This document shows positions 15,362 through 24,155 of a DNA stretch of 64,000 nt, piece by piece. Each line of letters begins with the position of its first letter. Within the stretch, counting starts at the first letter, position 1. The DNA is taken from positions 310,001-374,000 of the forward strand of contig CANMSA010000004.1 of NCBI GenBank assembly GCA_947500385.1, in the 5' to 3' direction. This DNA is from an uncultured Flavobacteriaceae bacterium. GTDB taxonomy: Bacteria > Bacteroidota > Bacteroidia > Flavobacteriales > Flavobacteriaceae. Both the position numbers and the translations under genes were made by a program. The notes beneath the pieces are model-generated. The model had not been told where the DNA came from, made no database searches, and was given only the letters and a program-made list of their open reading frames with translations.

Positions 15362-18046
15362 TTAAAGATCGTATTTCAATGACAACAGAAAGTACCTAGG
15401 TTGAATAAAGTATTCATAGGTACTAATTAAATTGTTGGAAAAGGAATCTCTCCGAACGGAAGTATTGTTTAAAAGATTCCGCACAGAAAACTCAAACTCC
15501 CAATGACTGTCCGCTTCTTGATAAAACAAACTCGCATTCATCATATCATAGGTACTATCAACAGAACCGCTGTCGGCCTTGTATAGATTGTACTCATAAT
15601 CGGCGATGAGTGCAAAGCTTTTAAGAAAATACAGTTCTACATTTCCAAAAGGCCGATTGGTTATAAATCGATTCTCAAGATTGGCGCTGGCATAGTCATT
15701 GATTTTCTTTTCAAAACCCAACACTAGGTTGGGCGCCTCCTTAAAACGGGTCTCAAAAGTCAGGGTATAGTTCTGATTTATCGACCTGTTAAAGTTTGCT
15801 ACCCCCTCTATTTCATTATTGAATTTGTTGTAAGCCCATCTGGTTTCAAACTTGCCTTTCCAAAACGGAAACTTTCTTTCATAGCTTCCCCGTGCGGAAA
15901 AGGTCTCGTTTGGGGCTTCTATGTTCACAGGCGAGGAAAGACGATCCAACCCCAAAAAGTCGATTGTATTTCCAATGCTTTCATATTTTTTCTGGTATTG
16001 GAGTCCGCCATTAATGCTGCTAAAGTTGAACATACTAAAGTTAAAGTAATTCAAGCTAGTACTGTGATACCAAGCATTCTCCAAAGTGGGATTCCCCTCG
16101 AAAAGACTATTGTAACCGGCCAATTGTGTTACCCTTGCCACTTTTTGTATATCGGGGAATTCGGCTTTCAATCCATAGTCAAATCGTACACTCTGCGAAC
16201 TGTTGAATACATATTTTCCGCGCATTTGAGGAAGCAACAAGGTCTTCCCTATATCGATCAGGGTGCTACCTTGCCTGTTTTCAATTGCATATTTATGAAG
16301 CGAAAGCCCCGGGCTCAAGGTAAGTTTACCAAATTTTACACGATACCCAAATCCTACATAGCTATCGGTAAAATCAAAACCGACCCTCCCTTCAAATCTT
16401 GCATCATCGAAACCCTGGCTTTGACCGCTGTTCAAAATTTCACTTAAGGCGGTGTCCATGCGCTGTCCATTGATACTAATCCCCGCTTTGATGCTCAAAT
16501 GATTGGTTTTATTCAGTACCCTATAGTAGTTGAACTCACTATCGAAGGTATTGGTAAACACTTCTTTTTCCTGTAGCAGGCCAAAGGGAACTGCTCCCGA
16601 TAAGGGAACAACACCCTGAAAAGGTTGTACATCGGTTAATAACTCGTATCCTGGTCGTTGTCGTTTGTAAAGAAAATTGGTTTCCAACGAAAAAATATTG
16701 TTATCATCTTTGGAATAAAATGTGTTGAAGGTTTGCTGTATAGAAAAAGGCTGTCTGGTGTTCAACGATTGGATGTTGTTCTGCGTCCCGGAAAAATCGG
16801 AAAGTAATTGATTGTCACTTTCTATTTTCGAAGCTTTTAAAAAACCCTGGTAGTTAATGTGCCACTTTGTATTGGGTGTGTAGGTCGTGGTTACTTTGAA
16901 CAACGTAGCCGTATTTTTTTGAAGGGTAGTAGAACCCAACCGTTCTTCATTGTTTCCCGATTCTCGAATATAGGTGCGGTCTGAATTGCTCACTAAATCG
17001 GTTTGAGTACTTGAAACAATGCCAAAAGTGGAGAAACTGATTTTCCTGTTGGGATTGTAGGCCACATTTATGGCCCCAAGTCGTGAGATGGCGTTTTGTA
17101 CCCGGTTATTCTGCACCAAGGACAGACCGGCATCATCACCGGAAAGGTTTAATGAAGACCCCGACCTACCCATGAGGCTCGAAAATCCGCCATTAAACCT
17201 AAAGTAGTCTCGTAGGGTAAACGCCTGTTCCCCCACATTGTTCAAATCCCCTATCATATTCACACTGGTCTTTGGAGAGTAGTAGAATAAATTCGGGTGC
17301 ACCGAGTACCGCTCTTTAGGCCCCCCACCAACTGAAACATCTCCGAACCAAAGATTCTTTTTCCCATCTTTTAACTTAATGTTCAAAGCAATGGCATCGC
17401 TATCGTTTACCCCAGCCATGGGACCTACTTCATTAAAATCGCGCAGCACCTGTACCTTATCCACTGCATTGGCGGGGATATTCTTGGTGGCCATTTTCGA
17501 ATCCCCGTCGAAAAATTCCTTGCCTTCTACCAATACTTTGCTCACCTCTTTCCCTTGTACTTTTACCTGCCCTTCCTCATCAATCTCAAATCCGGGTAAT
17601 TGCTCCAGCACGTTTTCGAGCTTTTTTTCTTTTCCGGTTGTGAAAGCGTCGGCCTTGTAGGTAATGGTATCCCCTGAAATACTCACCGGAAAATCCTCGA
17701 CCACCTCTACTCCATCGAGCTGATTGGCCGCAGCTTTTAAAACAATATTTTTTGTTTGTGCCGCCGCCGCCAACATATCTTCCTCCCATGTTTCAAAACC
17801 GAGATAACTCACCTTAAGGGTATAAAGACTGTCTTTTTTCAGCTCCAATCGAAAGCGGCCATCGGCATCTGTAATACCATAAGAAGCCATCCCGTTGGTA
17901 TTTTTATTGATGGCAATCACATTGGCCAATTCTAGGGTATTGTTGAGGCTATCCCTGACATACCCGTCTACGGAGATCTTTTGGGCGTTCGCGGTAACGC
18001 AAAAGCACATCAGCCCCAAAAGGAGTAATATATGTACGCTGTTCAT
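15362..18046 (-). CDS. Outer-membrane beta-barrel protein (TonB-dependent-receptor-like, CarboxypepD_reg domain)
   Basis: An 894-residue outer-membrane protein. It has a signal peptide (1-22, ending TANAQ), then a carboxypeptidase-regulatory-like beta domain (~25-110; VDGYVRDSLNNTLELANV, GRFRLELKKDSLYTLKVSYLGFE), then a plug-like region (~115-230) and a large beta-barrel ending in YFLLSLKYDL with a terminal aromatic/hydrophobic pattern. It belongs to the outer membrane protein beta-barrel family of Bacteroidota rather than to SusC, as no SusD partner is present. The gene follows the GLPGLI gene by 45 nt on the same strand, a pairing often seen in this phylum. Substrate unknown. Confidence 0.85.
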   Translation of the reverse strand: MNSVHILLLLGLMCFCVTANAQKISVDGYVRDSLNNTLELANVIAINKNTNGMASYGITDADGRFRLELKKDSLYTLKVSYLGFETWEEDMLAAAAQTKNIVLKAAANQLDGVEVVEDFPVSISGDTITYKADAFTTGKEKKLENVLEQLPGFEIDEEGQVKVQGKEVSKVLVEGKEFFDGDSKMATKNIPANAVDKVQVLRDFNEVGPMAGVNDSDAIALNIKLKDGKKNLWFGDVSVGGGPKERYSVHPNLFYYSPKTSVNMIGDLNNVGEQAFTLRDYFRFNGGFSSLMGRSGSSLNLSGDDAGLSLVQNNRVQNAISRLGAINVAYNPNRKISFSTFGIVSSTQTDLVSNSDRTYIRESGNNEERLGSTTLQKNTATLFKVTTTYTPNTKWHINYQGFLKASKIESDNQLLSDFSGTQNNIQSLNTRQPFSIQQTFNTFYSKDDNNIFSLETNFLYKRQRPGYELLTDVQPFQGVVPLSGAVPFGLLQEKEVFTNTFDSEFNYYRVLNKTNHLSIKAGISINGQRMDTALSEILNSGQSQGFDDARFEGRVGFDFTDSYVGFGYRVKFGKLTLSPGLSLHKYAIENRQGSTLIDIGKTLLLPQMRGKYVFNSSQSVRFDYGLKAEFPDIQKVARVTQLAGYNSLFEGNPTLENAWYHSTSLNYFNFSMFNFSSINGGLQYQKKYESIGNTIDFLGLDRLSSPVNIEAPNETFSARGSYERKFPFWKGKFETRWAYNKFNNEIEGVANFNRSINQNYTLTFETRFKEAPNLVLGFEKKINDYASANLENRFITNRPFGNVELYFLKSFALIADYEYNLYKADSGSVDSTYDMMNASLFYQEADSHWEFEFSVRNLLNNTSVRRDSFSNNLISTYEYFIQPRYFLLSLKYDL

Positions 18047-18091
18047 TTTTTGATTGATTGATGGGCCATGGGGCCTACTGTGCTGATAAGA

Positions 18092-18937
18092 CTACCCTTG
18101 TATTTTTATTTCCATTGTATTGCCTTTTTTCCCTTTCTTCCTTTCTTCACGGTACATCTTGTTCATTTTTTCCGTTTGCTCTTTCATGATTGTTTCATAC
18201 TCCTGGGCGGTCACTTTTTTACCCTTTGAAGGAATTTCTATTTCCACTACTTCTTGGGGGTTTAGCACCACTTTATTGCAAACCAATATTCGATTGCCAT
18301 TGCCTACCTCCAGAATAAGTCCTGGGAGCCCCCAATAATTATCCGGTCCATGACTTACGGGTATCTCGGGAGCATACCAAGCGGTAATTACCTGGGTACG
18401 CTTCTCTTCCTTTCCTTCTTTTTCACCGTTCACTTCTGAAATATGGATTTCGGTCACCTCGCGTTTGGCGATCGCTTTATAGCAGGTGTACTTTCCGATC
18501 TGTTTGGTGTCCGAGGTCATTTCCCAGTCATAGGCTTTCAATTCGCCTGATATTAAAAAGAGCTTCCCAAAAGCATCGGTTGTTTCAAGTTTCTTTTTGT
18601 CTTTGGTGTTCTTGTAAAGCAAACCATCCGCTCCGCCACCCATGCCAACAATATTTATGACCAAACCACTTCCCGGAGCCGGACCTTTTTCTAACCCCTC
18701 CAATTCTTTCCAATTTGACTCGGTGCGCGTAAAACTTAGTTCATAGTCCTTTTGCATCGCGTTCATTAAACTTGCTTGAATTTCATCGTGTTGTTCCGTA
18801 CTTATTTCCGTACTATCGGTAGTGAATTCCATTTTCATAGCCGATTTGTAGGTTGCCAAGCCCGTAAAATCCTGTGCCATCGCGCTCGTGCACATACCTA
18901 TATTCAATACAAGGAAAAAATAGACAAGCGTTTTCAT
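18092..18937 (-). CDS. GLPGLI family protein
   Basis: A 281-residue exported protein with a signal peptide (1-21, ending AMAQ). It contains the family-naming motif GLPGLILEV (~205-213) within a beta-rich domain and a charged, lysine-rich C-terminus. GLPGLI proteins are widespread in Bacteroidota and of unknown function. They are commonly encoded beside outer-membrane receptors, as here with the barrel gene 45 nt downstream. It is divergent from the histidine kinase gene, and the shared region holds three GTTAA repeats. Confidence 0.9.
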   Translation of the reverse strand: MKTLVYFFLVLNIGMCTSAMAQDFTGLATYKSAMKMEFTTDSTEISTEQHDEIQASLMNAMQKDYELSFTRTESNWKELEGLEKGPAPGSGLVINIVGMGGGADGLLYKNTKDKKKLETTDAFGKLFLISGELKAYDWEMTSDTKQIGKYTCYKAIAKREVTEIHISEVNGEKEGKEEKRTQVITAWYAPEIPVSHGPDNYWGLPGLILEVGNGNRILVCNKVVLNPQEVVEIEIPSKGKKVTAQEYETIMKEQTEKMNKMYREERKKGKKGNTMEIKIQG

Positions 18938-18997
18938 GGAATACTTTTTAGTTCAACGTTTACACTGCAAATCTGCGGTATTGTCAATCGAAAAAGG

Positions 18998-19022
18998 GTT
19001 AACCACTGTTAACGAGTGTTAA
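18998..19022. promoter_or_regulatory. Three GTTAA direct repeats with exact 10-bp period
   Basis: GTTAA occurs at 18998-19002, 19008-19012 and 19018-19022, each separated by 5 nt, so all three face the same side of the helix. This is the usual layout for head-to-tail binding of OmpR/PhoB-type response regulators, one of which is encoded just downstream. The array lies 60 bp upstream of the GLPGLI start on one side. On the other side it is ~30 nt upstream of a TACTTTTG box for the kinase. Confidence 0.6.
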
Positions 19023-19051
19023 GCGATGATCTTTTGGCGGCAAATTGTCAT

Positions 19052-19059
19052 TACTTTTG
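19052..19059 (+). promoter_or_regulatory. -7 box (TACTTTTG) 4 nt before the kinase GTG start
   Basis: A perfect TAnnTTTG. With a start of transcription a few bases downstream, the mRNA would begin at or next to the GTG at 19064, so it would be leaderless. A TTG lies upstream at 19034-19036, with somewhat short spacing. Confidence 0.55.
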
Positions 19060-19063
19060 GAAA

Positions 19064-20554
19064 GTGAAACAGCGAAATCACCGATTACTTCTTTATTTTA
19101 TTGCCGGAACCATCCTGGCGACTATCGGTTTGCAGCTCTATTGGAATATTCAGAACTACCAGGTGAACAAGCAGCGCCTATTGAATGAAGTTCAGATAAG
19201 TCTTGATAATGGGGTAGAGGCTTATTATTCCGATTTGGCGAAAACTGATTTCTTTGCATTCATCTCGGATTCAATCGGAGGGTTGCATCTTTCAAAAAAG
19301 AACATTTCCTTTTGGGACCACCTCTCCAACGATTCTACCTATATAGAAATAAAAGAAGATAAAGACTCTGTGCGTGTCTTCGCGGGAATGAAAAAATTAG
19401 CGCAGCTCCTCGATTCGGGAAAGACCGTTTCTACCCGTACCACCAGCATGCACTCTTCCAACAGCCCGGCATCCATTGCCATGTTCCAGGGAAAAAAACA
19501 GGTCGATAGTATCAAGGGAATCCGAAATCTGACCAATAAAATAATTTTTTCAATTACAAGAGACACCATCAATTTTAAACGGTTGGACAGCTTACTGCAG
19601 AAAGAACTTTCCAGAAAAGAGATTGCCATCGACTATCTCTTAAAACATTTTGAAAACGATTCGATGATCGGGAGTTTTTCAGCAGGTACGGATTCGGATT
19701 TTCAATTAAACACTTTCTCAAAATCTACCTACCTACCCCGCGAACAACAGTTGCAACTTTTTTATTCAAACCCTACCATGGCTATTCTAAAACGCAGTCT
19801 GGCCAGTATTGGTTTGTCTTTGTTACTTTCCGCTTGTATCATTAGCTGTTTGCTGTATCTGTTATACACTGTAAACAAACAGAAGGAATTGGCCGAAATA
19901 AAGAACGATCTTATCAGCAATATCACCCATGAATTTAAGACACCCATTGCCACCGTATTTACAGCGATCGAGGGAATCAAGAACTTCAACGATGCCAATG
20001 ACACTGAAAAAACGAACAACTACCTTGATATCTCTCACCAGCAACTGACCAAACTAAACCAGATGGTTGAAAAACTTCTGGAAACCGCCACCTTGGACAG
20101 TGACAAGCTATTGTTGAACAAAGAGGAAGTAGACCTGGTTTTTCAGTTAAAAACGATGGTCGAAAAATACCAACTGCTCTCGGATGGGAAGCGGCTTGGT
20201 TTTAAAGCCAACGTTTCAGAACTTTCTTTTCAGATCGACCCCTTTCATTTTGAAAACGCGATCGCCAACTTGATTGACAATGCAATCAAATATGGCGGCG
20301 ATACCATAGAAGTGAACCTCAATTCTTTGCTGGAACGAGTGGAAATCACTGTTGCCGATAATGGTGTGGGCATCGACAAAGGGCAACGTGACAAGGTCTT
20401 TGATAAATTTTATCGTATCCCTACGGGGAATCGGCACGATGTGAAAGGATTCGGTATTGGGCTGTTCTACACCAAAAAAATCATAGAAAAACATGAAGGA
20501 ACCATTGAATTGGTGCCGGATACGAAAAATACCCTATTCAAGATTACCCTATGA
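19064..20554 (+). CDS. Sensor histidine kinase
   Basis: A 496-residue membrane sensor kinase. TM1 is at ~7-28, followed by a ~220-residue periplasmic sensor without a recognisable fold and TM2 at ~246-268. The HisKA phosphoacceptor is in NITHEFKTPIATV. The HATPase domain shows NLIDNAIKY, DNGVGID and GFGIGLFYTKKII. I prefer the GTG at 19064 (VKQRNHRLLLYF) over the in-frame GTG at 19016, because the upstream choice overlaps the GTTAA repeats and the promoter box and gives an unusual N-terminus. The stop codon overlaps the response regulator start (ATGA). The stimulus is unknown; the neighbouring GLPGLI/barrel genes suggest an envelope signal. Confidence 0.9.
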   Translation: MKQRNHRLLLYFIAGTILATIGLQLYWNIQNYQVNKQRLLNEVQISLDNGVEAYYSDLAKTDFFAFISDSIGGLHLSKKNISFWDHLSNDSTYIEIKEDKDSVRVFAGMKKLAQLLDSGKTVSTRTTSMHSSNSPASIAMFQGKKQVDSIKGIRNLTNKIIFSITRDTINFKRLDSLLQKELSRKEIAIDYLLKHFENDSMIGSFSAGTDSDFQLNTFSKSTYLPREQQLQLFYSNPTMAILKRSLASIGLSLLLSACIISCLLYLLYTVNKQKELAEIKNDLISNITHEFKTPIATVFTAIEGIKNFNDANDTEKTNNYLDISHQQLTKLNQMVEKLLETATLDSDKLLLNKEEVDLVFQLKTMVEKYQLLSDGKRLGFKANVSELSFQIDPFHFENAIANLIDNAIKYGGDTIEVNLNSLLERVEITVADNGVGIDKGQRDKVFDKFYRIPTGNRHDVKGFGIGLFYTKKIIEKHEGTIELVPDTKNTLFKITL

Positions 20555-21231
20555 ACCAACCTATTAAAATATTACTTGCCGAAGACGAACCGGTATTAGG
20601 GCAAATTGTAAAAGAGAGTTTGGAGACCCGAAACTTTGAGGTATTTGTTTGTGAAGATGGGGAGGTGGCTTACAATACCTACACAAAGGAACAACCCGAA
20701 TTATTGGTCCTGGATGTAATGATGCCGAAGAAGGATGGTTTTACCTTGGCGAAAGAAATTCGGCAAGAGAACAAGCATATTCCCATTATTTTTCTGACAG
20801 CCAAGTCGCAGACCAAAGACGTCGTTGAAGGTTTTGAACATGGGGGCAACGATTATTTAAAAAAACCGTTTAGCATGGAGGAGCTTATTGTTCGGATCCA
20901 CGCTCTTTTGAACAGAAATTTCATCAAACAATCTAACAACCACATCGCGATTGGCAAATACACATTTAACTACACCAAGCAGCTACTGTCATTCGAAACC
21001 GATCAGCAATTACTTACGCATCGTGAGGCCGAATTGCTCTATCATTTGGCACAAAAAAGAAATGATATCACGGATCGCTCACAAATTCTAAAAAAGATAT
21101 GGGGAGACGACGACTTTTTCAATGCAAGAAGTATGGATGTCTTTATTTCGAAACTCCGAAAAAAACTTCGTAAAGATCAAAGTGTTCAAATCGTAAACAT
21201 TCGCGGTTATGGTTACAAGCTGATTTGTTAA
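20551..21231 (+). CDS. OmpR-family response regulator
   Basis: A 226-residue regulator with a receiver domain (acidic pair in LLAEDEP, phospho-Asp in LLVLDVMMPKKDG at ~53, the TAKSQ switch region and lysine in KKPF) and a C-terminal winged-helix DNA-binding domain (RSMDVFISKLRKKL, VNIRGYGYKL). It overlaps the kinase gene by 4 nt, so it is its cognate partner. The GTTAA triplet upstream of the kinase is a candidate binding site (inference). Confidence 0.95.
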   Translation: MNQPIKILLAEDEPVLGQIVKESLETRNFEVFVCEDGEVAYNTYTKEQPELLVLDVMMPKKDGFTLAKEIRQENKHIPIIFLTAKSQTKDVVEGFEHGGNDYLKKPFSMEELIVRIHALLNRNFIKQSNNHIAIGKYTFNYTKQLLSFETDQQLLTHREAELLYHLAQKRNDITDRSQILKKIWGDDDFFNARSMDVFISKLRKKLRKDQSVQIVNIRGYGYKLIC

Positions 21232-21400
21232 GTCTTCCTTTAAATATTTACGTAATCATCAAATAAGTGCCTTTTCGCACATCTATAGTCCTCATCATTT
21301 TCGTAGGTATTTAAACGTATATTTTTTCCAAAACTCGATATACTTCGTATATTGTACCCTATCACTCTGAACCACAACCAACCTTTAAAATCACGCTAAA

Positions 21401-22015
21401 ATGCACATTGCAGTTGCTGGAAATATCGGCGCCGGAAAGACCACATTGACTAAATTATTGGCGAAGCATTACAAGTGGGATTCGCATCTTGAAGAGGTGG
21501 TCGACAATCCCTATCTCGATGATTTTTACACACAGATGGAACGGTGGAGCTTTAATCTTCAAATCTACTTTTTGAACAGTCGATACCGTCAAATACTGAA
21601 CATTCGAAAGAGTGGTAAAGACGTGATCCAAGACCGAACTATTTATGAGGATGCCTTTATTTTTGCACCCAACCTGCATGCCATGGGCCTGATGACCAAT
21701 CGGGATTTCAACAATTATAAGAGTCTTTTTGAATTGATGGAGAGTTTGGTACAACCGCCAGATCTTTTAATATATTTGCGCAGTTCCATTCCCAATTTGG
21801 TGAATCAAATACATAAACGGGGACGGGAGTATGAAAACACCATTTCAATTGATTATTTGAGCCGTTTGAACGAACGCTACGAGGCTTGGGTACATACCTA
21901 TGAAAAAGGAAACCTCTTGATCATAGACGTTGACGATCTTGATTTTGTTGACAAACCTGAAGATTTGGGTACAGTGATCAATAAAATTGATGCTGAAATT
22001 AACGGCTTGTTCTAA
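21401..22015 (+). CDS. Deoxynucleoside kinase
   Basis: Phosphorylates deoxynucleosides to dNMPs for salvage. The 204-residue length fits the bacterial dAdo/dGuo kinase-like family: P-loop GNIGAGKTT (residues 7-15), the DRTIYED motif corresponding to the family's (D/E)RS segment, and an arginine-rich lid (KRGREYE). The preceding 169 nt hold no recognisable element. Base specificity cannot be read from the sequence. Confidence 0.9.
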   Translation: MHIAVAGNIGAGKTTLTKLLAKHYKWDSHLEEVVDNPYLDDFYTQMERWSFNLQIYFLNSRYRQILNIRKSGKDVIQDRTIYEDAFIFAPNLHAMGLMTNRDFNNYKSLFELMESLVQPPDLLIYLRSSIPNLVNQIHKRGREYENTISIDYLSRLNERYEAWVHTYEKGNLLIIDVDDLDFVDKPEDLGTVINKIDAEINGLF

Positions 22016-22048
22016 ACTACTACAATCAATCTTGTTTGATGACCTGAA

Positions 22049-23047
22049 TTAGATAAGTCCTAATTCTTTCGCATGCGCAGTTGCCTGGCCGCTATTTTCT
22101 ATGAAAAACACAGGAGTTTCATAGTCCTTGAAAAGGGCTTTAATTCTTCGCATTCGCTTTCGATGCCCAACATCCCGTAAGTAAATAGCCAATATCCTAT
22201 CGGGGTATGCTTCATTGATTTTTTTATAGATATCGGCATCATGCTCCCCGCTATCCCCTATCAAAATAAACCGTAGTTGGGGATAGGTGTTTAGGATATT
22301 TTCAATTTCATGTGTTTTATGGGGTTTTTCCGTTGTTCGTTGCCCCAGCGTGGCCGCCATGCTTCGCAGTAAGACCGGCCCTTTGGGAAAGTCGTTTTTC
22401 GCCAGAAAAAATTCGAGGTACCGATATAGGTTCCAAGGACTATTACTCACATAAAAAATGGGGTTTGCTTTGTCCTTCGTGCGGCCTCGGTGTAATTGGT
22501 GATAAAATACCGCCGCACCTTTTAAAGGAATCCGGATCGATGCATTTTTAAAAAATGTATTGTACAAGGCCTTCCATTTGAGAAAAGAAGCCACCCCGGT
22601 ATGTAAAATCGTATCGTCAATATCGCTGATAATGCCAAAATCTGCATTTGGGGCCGGAATCAGCATTTCTCCCAGAAAGCGATTTTCCTTTCGAATCGCC
22701 CTTTTTATATCGGGATTCGCGTACGATATTTCATACTGCAACCATCCTTCCGAATTGGTAAGCACCCCTAAACCTTCAAGGGAACGATCTACTAAGTAAT
22801 ACCCGTGATTATCGGAATTTCCGGCTACGGAAACCCCGTTCGGCAATAGCAGTTTTAACGGTGCCTTTTTAATTTCATCGGTCTCAAAGCGCTTATAGGT
22901 GTTTCGCAAAATGGCATACCATCCTTTTTCGGCCAGGTCTATTTCTTCATCTTCCAATGCCCGACCCCGCACATATAAATGTTGATCCGTACCATAGGTC
23001 TGAAAGGGAATAATTTGTAATTCATCTTTTTTGCCAAATAGTCCCAT
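22049..23047 (-). CDS. APP1-like phosphatase domain protein (DUF2183)
   Basis: A 332-residue protein with a C-terminal HAD-like phosphatase domain related to yeast phosphatidate phosphatase App1: DIDDTILHTG supplies the DxDxT catalytic motif, and YVSNSPW and GDSGEHD are further HAD motifs. The N-terminal ~120 residues form a beta-rich domain. There is no signal peptide, so it is cytoplasmic. Substrate in bacteria is not established. A perfect TATCTTTG box ends 5 nt before the ATG, predicting a leaderless mRNA. Confidence 0.87.
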   Translation of the reverse strand: MGLFGKKDELQIIPFQTYGTDQHLYVRGRALEDEEIDLAEKGWYAILRNTYKRFETDEIKKAPLKLLLPNGVSVAGNSDNHGYYLVDRSLEGLGVLTNSEGWLQYEISYANPDIKRAIRKENRFLGEMLIPAPNADFGIISDIDDTILHTGVASFLKWKALYNTFFKNASIRIPLKGAAVFYHQLHRGRTKDKANPIFYVSNSPWNLYRYLEFFLAKNDFPKGPVLLRSMAATLGQRTTEKPHKTHEIENILNTYPQLRFILIGDSGEHDADIYKKINEAYPDRILAIYLRDVGHRKRMRRIKALFKDYETPVFFIENSGQATAHAKELGLI

Positions 23048-23052
23048 ATACT

Positions 23053-23060
23053 CAAAGATA
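23053..23060 (-). promoter_or_regulatory. -7 box (TATCTTTG) 5 nt before the APP1-like gene start
   Basis: A perfect TAnnTTTG on the minus strand, separated from the ATG by AGTAT. It predicts an mRNA starting at or next to the start codon. Confidence 0.6.
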
Positions 23061-23295
23061 CCTTTTCTAAACGTGCGAACCGCTATCTAAAACATATCTG
23101 GCCGACCTACTTTTCCCGTTCCCTCATTCAACGGCGGGTTTCCCTCATTATCCCTATCCCCCATAGGATGCTTTCTTTAGATTTGAGCAACAACAACTGC
23201 CAGGTCTACAAACCAACTATCGATTCTAGAAAGATAGTGGCCTTTTCGAATGAATGTATAACCGAGCCTTTCAACAGGCTAAAACTTTAAGAAAA

Positions 23296-23997
23296 ATGGA
23301 ACAAAAAAAGAACCCACAGGCAGACCTGAACAAAAATAGCGGCCTTTTCTTCATTACCGGATTGGTACTCGTACTCTCCTTGGTGTACGCGGCATTGGAA
23401 TGGAAAACGTATGATGATAGTAACTCGTACGATATTTCAATGAATGTGCAGGAAGAACTTCTTGAAGAGGTACCTTTTGTTGAATTTAAGACCCCTCCAC
23501 CGCCCCCTCCGCAAGTAACACCAGAGATTATTGAAGTCGTCGAGGATGACGAACCTATCGTGGAAACGGTTATTGAGTCTACAGAAACCGATCAGGAAGA
23601 AGAAGTAGCCAAAGTGGAGGATATCATCGTGGATGAACTATTGGAGGATGTTCCTATCCCATTCGACGTTATCGAAGACGTACCGGTATATCCGGGATGC
23701 GAAAACAACAGCGATAAAAAAGCCTGCTTTCAAAAAATGCTTCAAAAGCATATTGTAAAGAACTTCCGATATCCGGAAGTAGAACAGGAACTAAGTATTC
23801 AAGGACGGGTAAGCGTAATGTTTGTAATTCAAAAAGATGGTAGTATCGGGGAAGTACGAATGCGAGGACCTAACAAAAACCTTGAAAAAGAAGCTGCACG
23901 AATCATCGATAAATTACCCAAGATGACGCCTGGCAAACAACGAGGAACTCCTGTTCGTGTGCCGTTCAGTATTCCAATTACGTTTAAGTTACAGTAA
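23296..23997 (+). CDS. tonB: Energy transducer TonB
   Basis: Couples the inner-membrane proton motive force to outer-membrane receptors with ExbB/ExbD. It is 233 residues from the ATG at 23296, chosen because it gives a short basic cytoplasmic N-terminus before the TM helix (~18-36); the upstream in-frame start at 23254 adds nothing recognisable. A proline stretch (TPPPPPPQ) and a long acidic periplasmic linker follow, then a TonB C-terminal domain (~135-233; GRVSVMFVIQKDGSIGEV, and PGKQRGTPVRVPFSIPITF). The pair PGCEN...KKACFQ resembles the gene at 37438. No exbB/exbD is adjacent. Confidence 0.9.
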   Translation: MEQKKNPQADLNKNSGLFFITGLVLVLSLVYAALEWKTYDDSNSYDISMNVQEELLEEVPFVEFKTPPPPPPQVTPEIIEVVEDDEPIVETVIESTETDQEEEVAKVEDIIVDELLEDVPIPFDVIEDVPVYPGCENNSDKKACFQKMLQKHIVKNFRYPEVEQELSIQGRVSVMFVIQKDGSIGEVRMRGPNKNLEKEAARIIDKLPKMTPGKQRGTPVRVPFSIPITFKLQ

Positions 23998-24092
23998 AAA
24001 GAATCAGGACCGCTGGGCTGAAGGATGAAGGACATCATAAGTTTAAGCACAAGTGTCAAGTTCAAATTCAAAAAGACGAAAGACTTGAAATG

Positions 24093-24129
24093 AAAAAACG
24101 GGCCATTGTTAAAGCAACGGCCCGTTTTT
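24093..24129. terminator. Bidirectional terminator between tonB and hppA
   Basis: CGGGCC and GGCCCG arms, extended by TTG/CAA, are flanked by A and T runs. It serves the convergent tonB (plus) and hppA (minus) genes. Confidence 0.88.
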
Positions 24130-24155
24130 AAATACTATTTCTTAAAGTTACTCGC

